Assembly: GCA_964200075.2 (NCBI GenBank)
Contig: CAXNAA020000382.1
Span: 1 to 21,814 of the forward strand
Origin: Sphacelaria rigidula
Taxonomy: Eukaryota > Phaeophyceae > Sphacelariales
Direction of reading: 5' to 3'
DNA length: 21,814 nucleotides
Shown: one piece after another, positions 1 to 7,328 of the stretch
Layout of the letters: the number at the start of each line of letters is the position of its first letter
Position numbering within the stretch: position 1 is the first letter of the stretch
Made by a program: the position numbers and the translations under genes
The notes under the pieces: model-generated
Databases searched by the model: none
The model's input: only the letters and a program-made list of their open reading frames with translations
Told to the model about the DNA's origin: nothing

Positions 1-49
1 GTCTCGGTAGTGGGTTCTGCGCGTCCCGGCGTCGGGGGCGGTGGCGGGC

Positions 50-77
50 GGGGGGGGGGGGGGGGGGGGGGGGGGGG
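50..77. repeat. 28-base poly-G tract
   Basis: This is an uninterrupted run of 28 G in a G/C-rich context (about 33-100). A run this long can form G-quadruplexes and is prone to length errors in sequencing, so the exact count may be unreliable. Confidence 0.95.
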
Positions 78-406
78 CGCTGGAGGCGCCGTGCCGGAGG
101 CACCTTTTTACACGATTTGGCTTCACGAGAGCTAAAAAACACGTCAAATTTGGGCCAATTTTCAAGGACTGTATGTAGCATACGTAGCCGGTAACAGTAA
201 AGAATTGAAGCAATAATCCATTTTTTTCATATAACCATTACCATCATTACCATTAAAATGATAGTGGCCAGCTATAACTGGTACCATTTCCGAGCTCTCA
301 TATCGATAGATGTGTTTCACCAGCTATTGTGTTCTACAATATATATCGATAGGTTCTCCCTCGCGTCAATTACTGAAGCAACATTGAGGGAGAGTCCAGC
401 TTTGGT
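78..406. other. non-coding stretch upstream of the Copia fragment
   Basis: This stretch is mostly AT-rich, with a short CCATTACCATCATTACCATT run near 233-255. I see no gene, LTR end or primer-binding site here that could be assigned to the Copia fragment that follows. Confidence 0.5.
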
Positions 407-1471
407 TTGCATTCCCCCGTCGGTCTCCATATAAGAGATATCGAGAGTTCTCCCATAAAAAAGTCGGACAACGAAGAAGTACGTTTGAGTGATATGTGTG
501 TAGAGCTGAATAGGCATGAAAACGCCGGTACGCTCTCGAGTGATGAAATCCCAGGAGTGGTGAACGCCATAACAGCAAAGTGGGTGTTCAGTTGGAAAAC
601 CGACGCTAACGGATTAATCACCAAAGCGAAGGCGAGACTTGTTGCGCGTGGATTTGGACAGAGATTTGCTGTAGACTACTTCGAGACGTTTGCAGCCACT
701 CCAGCTATGGCATCGATAAAAATGGTCATGGCCGCTGCAGCGCAGGAAGGATGGCCACTGTATCATTTTGATGGTATCCAGGGTTTTGTAAGAGCGACAA
801 TGGACACGAATGTGTTCATGAAGCTTCCACAAGGGTGTGGCCCCCTGACGGGTAATACAGTAAGGCTTGAGAGACCCATACATGGTATCAAGCAGGCAGG
901 GAGGCAATGGTCCCTTATTCTAAACTAAACTCTGATGGAGGACCCTCGCGTATACAAGCAGGAGGAAAGGGGGAGTGTATGTGTCACTTTAGTTGTGCAT
1001 ATAGACGGCATCTTGATTGGGGTGAAACAAAAGGAGTGGAAAACGTCTGTGATATCTTCAACAAAAAATTCCCAACAAACCTCGGTGAAGTTCCGTGGTA
1101 CACGGGTGTGCCATAAAAGGGACTGGAAAGGGGGTACGATGTACGTAAATCAAACAAATTTCATTGACATCCTGTTGAAGTGGTTCCAAGTTGCGGATTT
1201 TTCTGGAATCCCCGCCTCAACTTCTGCAGACTTGGGATCGATCAAGCATGGAGACACGGTGGTAAATAGACCATACCGTAGTGCGGTAGGAGGACTGATG
1301 TGGTTGGCCGGTGTGACAAGGGCCGATATAGCCAATGCAGCCCGGGCTCTGGCCCGGCAGTGCTATGACTCATGTAAGAGACACTGGCAAGGAGTGTTGA
1401 AAGTCCTAGCGTACTTGAATAGAACTAGGAACTACGCTTTGACGTTCACTTCAGGAGAGAGTGTGCTATAA
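407..1471 (+). pseudogene. decayed Copia-type (Ty1/copia) reverse transcriptase fragment
   Basis: The reading frame from 407 contains hallmarks of the Copia reverse transcriptase: KWVFSWKTD, KAKARLVARGFGQ, DYFETFA, then YHFDGIQGFV (the usual FDVxxAF block with the first catalytic Asp), KLPQGCG and HGIKQAGRQW. An in-frame TAA at 926-928 interrupts it, and roughly 20 residues that normally follow appear to be missing. The frame continues with VYKQEE and VVHIDGILIG, where the usual HVDDIL active site has Gly for its second Asp. The frame then shifts near 1035-1050 into one encoding CDIFNKKFPTNLGEVPWYTG, and shifts back near 1110. A further TAA lies at 1469-1471. I see no integrase or gag upstream, so this is a 5'-truncated, inactive copy. 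The family call is secure, and the exact 5' limit is not. Confidence 0.9.
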
Positions 1472-2067
1472 GTGTACTGCGATGCCGACTACGCAAAGAA
1501 AGAGACGGACAGGCGATCGGTTTCCGGGATAGCGGTAATGTATGGAGGAGTGGCAGTATCAAGTACCAGTCGCACGCAACACTGCGTTACCTTGTCCACC
1601 ATCGAAGCCGAGTCTGTGGCAATGGCTGAAGGGGCGAAGGAATGTATGTTTGTCAGGTCGGTCCTGTCTTCCTTACGACCAAGGATTCTGCTGGGACGAG
1701 AGGAAGAATATTGATTGATTAATTCATCCATTGTCGCACTTTAACTGACCCCCCAGGGGTCCAGCCGTGGTCTCGTGATAGACGTACCCAAAAAAAACAA
1801 AATTGAAACACTCGCTGAATATCATATTGCTTTTATGAGGACAACGAGGGGGCTAAGGCTCTGGCCGAAAACCCTCTCAGCTCAGTTCGCAGCAAGTACA
1901 TCGACGTGAGGTGACGTTTCATTCGGCACTTGGTAAGAACAGAAGCCATAAGGATCATGCAAGTGAATTCAGAATGGCAGCGCGCTGTTATTCTGACGAA
2001 ACCGCTTCCACTCACGTTGTCCAACAGGCATCGACGCGCCTTGATGAACATGAGGGTCAACAAGTAG
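1472..2067 (+). pseudogene. Copia RNase H domain remnant, split by an insertion
   Basis: This continues the reverse transcriptase frame. The first half reads VYCDADYAKKETDRRSVSG and TLSTIEAESVAMAEGAKE, the conserved Copia RNase H blocks with their catalytic acidic residues. The frame is cut at 1712-1714 by a stop belonging to a 116-bp insertion. The second half resumes at 1830 with YEDNEGAKALAENPLSS, KYIDVR, FIRHLV and ILTKPLP, the typical Copia C-terminus. Leaving out 1714-1829 makes the two halves contiguous and in the same frame. One further stop (TGA, 1912-1914) sits between KYIDVR and RFIRHLV. The domain ends at TAG 2065-2067. No 3' LTR was recognised downstream. Confidence 0.88.
1714..1829. 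mobile_element. 116-bp insertion with 6-bp target duplication
   Basis: The hexamer ATATTG occurs at 1708-1713 and again at 1824-1829, exactly flanking a segment that interrupts the RNase H frame. Removing one hexamer copy plus the segment restores the frame at the residue level, so the ends are well defined. The core (about 1729-1815) recurs at 10999-11085, which shows it is a dispersed element. It is too short to code for anything and I see no clear terminal inverted repeats. A SINE- or MITE-like non-autonomous element is the likeliest class. Confidence 0.75.
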
Positions 2068-2587
2068 GCACATGATGTTCTTTTTTTGTGTGTTTTCGAT
2101 TATTAGCTCTAGACGTTTCAGGTCATGGTTTCCGTGATGCATTTGTGCTTATGTCGGGTGAAGCCGCTCACGCTACTTTGTGGGGCATGGGTTTGTTGGG
2201 CGTTTCCCGATGTAACGTGCATGTGCCCTGGCCTGGGCGTCTGCAAAGAGGAGCTGTTGGACTTCATGCACAAGCGTTGAAGTTTGTGTGATTGAGATTT
2301 TTGCTCGGAATGCCGAATTTCCTCCTCGTATTTTTTTAGAGAGAGAGCTTTGAGCACTGAGGTATCAGATCATTGGGGGTGTTCATGTGACTCAAATACA
2401 CGCAGCCATACCGGGTCTACGTACAACAGGGGATTGGGATGACGGACGAGTACGGACAGTCAAGGGCGTGCAAATGTGGTACAGTACAGTAGCCGGGCGA
2501 TGCGGACGGCCCCACCTCGAACACTCGTCGGCTTCTCCCCTCTCTCCCACACTCTCCCGAGTGTTAGCGCTACTTGGATGGTGTCTA
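2068..2587. other. unassigned interval between Copia fragment and OB-fold exon
   Basis: No recognisable gene. If the minus-strand OB-fold gene continues past its possible splice site near 2609, further exons would lie here. The minus strand is open at 2118-2357 with a lysine- and serine-rich sequence (for example SLKKYEEEIRHSEQKSQ), which is a weak exon candidate only. A CAGTACAGTA motif lies near 2480. Confidence 0.4.
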
Positions 2588-3301
2588 TTAAACGACATGA
2601 AATATATACCCTGTGCCTGAGCCAAGAAATATTCGTGACATGTTGTACGAACCAACTGCGCGATTATGGGTAACACACCTGTTGAGCCGGACCAAGTCGC
2701 CTGGTCGAATCATCCTGGCAGCACACTGCGCCGTTTGTCGCCACAGGGTTACTCGAAAAAAGGAGGACGTTGGATCTGCAACGAGCAACGTGCTCTGATT
2801 CATTTCATAGCCTTCCTTCGACGTAACCTGCTGCAGGCCACTACACTGCAAAATTAAAACAAACACGTCCCACGTTGCGGAGTTCGCACTAGTGCCCACT
2901 CGCTCATTCCTTGCGGTAGCTTTCAAAGTCTGCAGTGGTGTTATTGCGGAGTATCTTGGCATGACAGGAGGAGATGGGGGTTCAACACCAGCATCCTGTC
3001 GCGATTGTTGTTCGCTTACTGACGGCGATTGGAGTTTCAATCGTTTGCTGGGTCGCTCTAGATCTTCGGCAAGTTCACTCGACTTTCCACCCGCTTGCTC
3101 TTGTCCTGAAGACGGAGCTGAGCATTTCCGCTGGCAGGAGGGCGGTGCAGGTGTTGCTCCTACTGCTGTGGTTGCTGCTGCCGTGTTGCTTGGACATGGT
3201 AGCGATTTCCACTCCCGACATGCTCGCGAAATCTGCAGGGCTTCGGTATCAGCTACATATTTCTTGTGGAATTTTCCCTTTGTTCCTTCCTTTCCCGGCA
3301 T
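2588..3301 (-). CDS. putative nuclear OB-fold protein exon (shieldin/RPA-like), 237 codons
   Basis: The minus-strand frame opens at ATG 3301, with an in-frame stop 15 bases further upstream (3317-3319), which supports this start. Residues 1-115 are low-complexity and Ser/Pro/Ala-rich, with a likely nuclear localisation signal around residues 83-90 (RPSKRLKL). Residues 120-232 look like an OB fold: alternating hydrophobic strands (TWDVFVLILQCSGLQQV), then TLLVADPTSSFFRVTLWR, then RPGDLVRLNRC. The pattern 'VTLWR ... PGD(L/I)V.L' is seen in OB folds of single-strand DNA-binding proteins, including shieldin subunit 2 (SHLD2). The SHLD2 link is inference from that motif only. The frame ends at TAA 2588, but CAGG|GTATAT near 2609 could be a 5' splice site, so the true protein may be longer. 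I am fairly sure it is coding and unsure of the family. Confidence 0.6.
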   Translation of the reverse strand: MPGKEGTKGKFHKKYVADTEALQISRACREWKSLPCPSNTAAATTAVGATPAPPSCQRKCSAPSSGQEQAGGKSSELAEDLERPSKRLKLQSPSVSEQQSRQDAGVEPPSPPVMPRYSAITPLQTLKATARNERVGTSANSATWDVFVLILQCSGLQQVTSKEGYEMNQSTLLVADPTSSFFRVTLWRQTAQCAARMIRPGDLVRLNRCVTHNRAVGSYNMSRIFLGSGTGYIFHVV

Positions 3302-4384
3302 AGAAGATGGCGATCTCTATGCGGAGTGCTCGTTCTCTCGTGCGTTCTCGTGCAGACTACCGCACCTCTGCTCTCTGCTCGATCTTGGCCACCATGGTCT
3401 ATGACTGTTGAATACTGGTTTAAGGGAATTTATCCAACGGGGCCATTGTGGTGCACGCAAGGCCTGCAACAGCACCTAGCAGCCGTGAAGGTATGTATTG
3501 CGTGGTAAAGGGTAGTGTGTCGCTTGGATATCGATATGGGTGGGAGTTTCGGATATAGGGGTTAAACTCGTTGCCATGCGGAACACGATGCTTCAACATG
3601 TGTCGCGGCATTTAAAGCCCAGGAAGAACACGACCGCAGTCAGAACAGCAGTCAAAATAAGTCACGAAGAAGTACATGCAAACATGCAGACTACGGATAG
3701 CAGTGTGTCGTGTTGTGGTCAGTTGAGATCGACAAGCTACATCAAGAGCTCGCATTTGAACAGAGAACTGAGAGTACTGTAAACTTGTATCGAACACAAT
3801 GTCCTATAGCATTGCTCTCGAAGGAATGAACACGAGGCAATATGGACTAGCGGTGTAATTTTTTAATGTTGAAAAATCGGGCCACGTTCGGCAGTACAAA
3901 CGTGGGCATACTAGCTTCAACGAAGCAGAGACACTTTCATCCTGTTGACAGGCAACAGATGGTACGCAGCTTTTACACAGCGGGGGATTTTGATTGCTTG
4001 CATGCTAGGCCCGAAAACAAAGCATCACCGTGAAGCTTCTGAGTGAACCGAGATCAGAGGCATCGCATCCCGATTGTGAGACGCATGCGGTGGGGGTCTG
4101 GCACAGGATCAGTAAGCATCACTTTGCAGGGTACATTAGCGCTCTGTTCGCTTGTTTTCACCAACACAGAGTCGTACAACACTACACTTGTTCTCACCGC
4201 ACGGTGCACAATTGGTGAACGCATGGAAGAACCATACGACAAGACTATGGGGAAACATGACGTATGATGCGACCGACACGTACCTCTAACTGTTCTGTAC
4301 CACAGGGCTTGTGTGGCTGATAATACTTTTCACGCAACGCACTGTCGGGGTTTTCCCCAACCAACTCCTCGACTTCGTCGTTGA
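3302..4384. other. non-coding interval upstream of the OB-fold exon
   Basis: The part next to 3301 should hold the promoter and 5' leader of the minus-strand OB-fold gene. I see no convincing TATA element. Open frames further along are short, overlap one another and show no recognisable domain. No repeats stand out. Confidence 0.4.
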
Positions 4385-4581
4385 ATAGTGATTGATTTAG
4401 TCACGACCATTATTTGTTCTTTGGATCTTCGCGGGGCTCACAGTCCCAACCGCTCGCCGCTCGCTCTGAGGATTTTCTCACGGCCGGGCTGGCCTAGACG
4501 CGAATTTGTGGTTTGCAGACCCCGTCCCGCCTCAATTTTGCAAGTTGGACTTTGAAACGGAGGAAAAATAGGGCATGCCAA
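4385..4581 (-). repeat. inverted copy (C1) of a diverged dispersed repeat
   Basis: Read on the minus strand, this resembles 5600-5800. Both share GCATGCCC, then TTTCAAAGTCCAACT, then AAATTGAG, then GACGGGG, and a GGCC-rich stretch further on. The match is interrupted but colinear over nearly 200 bases, so it is a copy and not a chance motif. No coding capacity is seen. Confidence 0.55.
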
Positions 4582-4752
4582 AACACTGTCGATCAGGACG
4601 TGTAGTTTTTTTTTTTCGTCAGTTAAGACCCGCTTTCAGACACGAAAGCACGAAAAAGCACGAATCTCGAGTTTTTCGAGCATCGGGGGGAAAAAAATGG
4701 GGGAACGCACTCTATGGACACAGCTTCGGATCAAATTCGGGGCGAAAAATCT

Positions 4753-4829
4753 GGGAGTCACGTTTTCGAAACGGTTTTCCCCGATTTTTCGAGAAAATCG
4801 TGGGAAACCGTTCCGAGATCGTGACTCCC
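4753..4829. repeat. 77-bp imperfect hairpin
   Basis: The outer arms GGGAGTCACG and CGTGACTCCC are perfectly complementary. Inside them AACGGTTTTCCC faces GGGAAACCGTT, and CGATTTT faces AAAATCG around a TCGAG loop. Two asymmetric bulges separate the three stems. A similar C-run plus T-run motif (CCCCCCATTTTTT) recurs near 5455. Confidence 0.75.
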
Positions 4830-5599
4830 CCCAATTTTTTTGAGGTGACGTGCGTGCGTTGACGTACAATGCCAGAGTACGAGGCGTTTCATATTTTGCA
4901 ACGGCAGCAGAAGACAGTCTCGTGACAGAACAGGGCGTACATACTGCCCTCCCCAGCTGCTGAGGCAACTTCGCACAGGGTTTCACAAGCGGATAATAAG
5001 TACTGACGCCGTACCCTGCGGCGATGGTAATATTTTATTTTGCGCTGCGCTGCCATATGTATCACTATAACGAACGCTACTGTACTCTCCTAGCTGTTGT
5101 CGCTGTACTTGAGGGGTGATATACGGCACTGCACTAATGAACTCTGCTCGCGCACTGTTTATATTCTCTGTTCTCGCAATACGAGCTGTGCTATCATGTA
5201 CGACCACACGGCATTATCATGTACTTTACTGATGTGTCCTGCATTGTATTACCCCAGTGTACCAAGGTACGACACTGTACTCGAAGGAGTGTTTACCGCC
5301 TGCCTGCTCTTCGGCTTCATGCACGAGTACGCAGTACCACTCATGCAGAAAATGACCGTGTGTGTACAGAACCGTTTCACAAATCTGTAATACTGTACTG
5401 TACTGTCTGTACCATAAAACAGTCACCCCAATTTGGAGTCCACGAACTTGAGTCCCCCCCATTTTTTCAAGATCGGGCTCCCCCGAAAAATCGAAATTCG
5501 TTGTCATAAAAATGGGTCGAACGGGAATAATCCGTACCTAGATATCAGAATAACACCGTCAATTCACGAAAATAAAATCCACACGTCCCGAACGGCAAC
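4830..5599. other. non-coding interval with TGTACTGTAC motifs
   Basis: No gene recognised. A short CTGT/ACTGT tandem lies near 5387-5412, and single TGTACTG words are scattered through 5020-5280. The frame at 5433-5849 is open but spans the diverged repeat family and has no recognisable domain. Confidence 0.4.
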
Positions 5600-6165
5600 G
5601 TTTTATCATGCCCTTTTCTTCCTGCGTACCACATTTCAAAGTCCAACTCGCGAAATTGAGTTGAGACGGGGCGATTTGGAAACCGGGTCGGGCGAAATTC
5701 AGAACAAATTTTTCCAGGCCATTTACCGGCCCAGGTTTGGATCTTGTGTTTTAAATCTTTGTGTGGGGCCTCGCAAGGTCATAAATAACCACAAAAAGTG
5801 GGAAAGGTTGATATGTATACCTTTTTTTCACTTGCTTAGGACGCTTTAGTATAGTGACGACCATATTTTCACGAGAAGGCCTGTACCTCGCCAAAAAAAA
5901 ACGAATGGTCCATTTTTTCTCGTTGGCATGCCTTTGCAATTCTCCACGATGAGTTTCAAATCTCAATTCTCGAAATTGGGCTGAAAAACTGAGATGAGGT
6001 TCGAGAGAAATGTACATTTTCCCTCAAAACTCCCCTGAAATACAAAAAAATGAAGAAAAAAACGAAGAAAAATAAAAAACGATGATCTTTATTTCATTAT
6101 GCACTAGCGGTTCTCCACACGAAATTTCAAAGCACAACTCTCACAAACTGAGACGCAATATCCAG
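5600..6165 (+). repeat. three diverged direct copies of the C1 repeat family
   Basis: Copies begin near 5600, 5930 and 6100. Each carries a variant of ATGC-CTTTT, a pyrimidine-rich TTCTCC/TTCCTGC stretch, then (A)TTTCAAA(G)TCCAACTC and GAAATTGAG or a diverged form. The first copy is the longest and best matches the inverted copy at 4385-4581. The third keeps only the core. The surrounding DNA is AT-rich with A-runs. Spacing between the first two cores is about 325 bases. Nothing here looks coding. Confidence 0.5.
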
Positions 6166-6553
6166 ATTTATTGCATATATATAGTGATTTTAGTATAGAA
6201 CATTATGTGCGCCATATCCCGAGACAGATGACGAATTAGGCAAAAATGGAGGTATCGATCGTTTTCCCGTGCTCCTGGGAATGTCCACACCAAAAATCGT
6301 CATCATCCGCTGTACTTATCGTCCGAGGTTTCATATAGAATTTATTATAGACGCTATCTCCGTAAGGTATAGGAATTACTAGACATGATATTTAATCAAC
6401 GAGAAAAGATTGACGCAGACTTTTGAGCACATAGGCACCTTCCCCATGATCAGACGATTGATACGATATGCAGATCACGGTCCAACTGTCTGTGTCGACG
6501 AGATATTGCTGTGAGAGCTTAAATCCACATCTAGGCCGGCCCAGCTCGTACTA
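6166..6553. other. non-coding interval
   Basis: AT-rich with no gene and no clear repeat. It lies upstream of the palindrome at 6554 and the ferredoxin-like gene. Confidence 0.4.
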
Positions 6554-6578
6554 GAATCGGCGCCTGCGGCGCCGATTC
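6554..6578. promoter_or_regulatory. GC-rich perfect palindrome upstream of the ferredoxin-like gene
   Basis: GAATCGGCGCC and GGCGCCGATTC are perfect 11-base arms around a TGC loop, followed at once by a third half-copy (GGCGCCGATTT, 6580-6590). It lies about 380 bases upstream of the ferredoxin-like start. A regulatory role (a paired transcription-factor site) is inferred from position and symmetry alone. Confidence 0.4.
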
Positions 6579-6959
6579 AGGCGCCGATTTAGTTCTCCCC
6601 ACGCGCGCTTTGCCTAGGGCACTGTGAGTATCCTCTTGCCCGAGGGTTCTTTTTTATTCTTGGCTTGAAGCATTCAGCCATGGATTTGAGGATCCGGGCT
6701 GCGGAGAATCCCCCTCCAGCACACGGCGGCATTTTCACACGCATGATTACACTGGAAAATGAACACTGAGCACGGCAGACCAAGTAAAAAATTTCTTTTT
6801 TTTTGCTAGCAGCGACGCGAAAACACCCGGCATTCATCACACATCGCCGTAACTTGCTCCCCGTTTGCCCGGCTGTCCTTTGCCCGACGAAACCCCGTAA
6901 AACGTGGATCTCACGTCATCGCAATGCCCGAAGGCACGGGCGACAGACAGCAACAGAGG
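6579..6959 (+). promoter_or_regulatory. presumed promoter and 5' leader of the ferredoxin-like gene
   Basis: This is non-coding DNA just upstream of the ferredoxin-like start. No TATA box is obvious. An in-frame upstream ATG at 6924 would add 12 polar residues before the signal peptide. I prefer a start at 6960 or 6969, because those place the hydrophobic signal segment near the N-terminus. Confidence 0.4.
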
Positions 6960-7328
6960 ATGCCGCCCATGAAGCCGATAGTCAACTGCGCCACAGCGGT
7001 CCTTCTGTTTAGTTTCTCCTGCCCACAAACGACCACGTCAACGGCCTTCGTGCCAAGCCCCAACTTCACGCGTACCAACCTGAGGAATACTCGCACATCT
7101 CCACCCTACTCCACGGTACCGCCCGCTTTGAGTAGCAGTCGGAACCTCGCGTCAGGTGCGCGACAACGTGTCGCGGGGCGTTCAAGAGCTGCGCATGGTG
7201 GAGAGAACAACGCAAATGCCAAGAAGGCGCCTGTGTCTGTGTTGGATCGGCCTTGGGATGTGGAAGTTTTGCTGCACGGGGAGCGGCGGGTGATCACAGT
7301 TCAGCCGGGTGATAGCGTATTGGAGGCC
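6960..7328 (+). CDS. ferredoxin-like exon 1 (presequence and N-terminal strands)
   Basis: Encodes 123 residues: signal peptide, transit region and the first beta strands up to GDSVLEA. It ends in phase 0 at GCC|GTGAGT, a strong 5' splice site. Read-through would hit a stop at 7416-7418 and lose the cluster ligands. The start could also be ATG 6969 (MKPIVNC) or 6924. Confidence 0.82.

Noticed and set aside
1729-1815. Small self-cleaving ribozyme (hammerhead-like) in the 116-bp insertion
   Set aside because: CTGA and GAAAC words are present, but the conserved core order and the closing stems could not be found.
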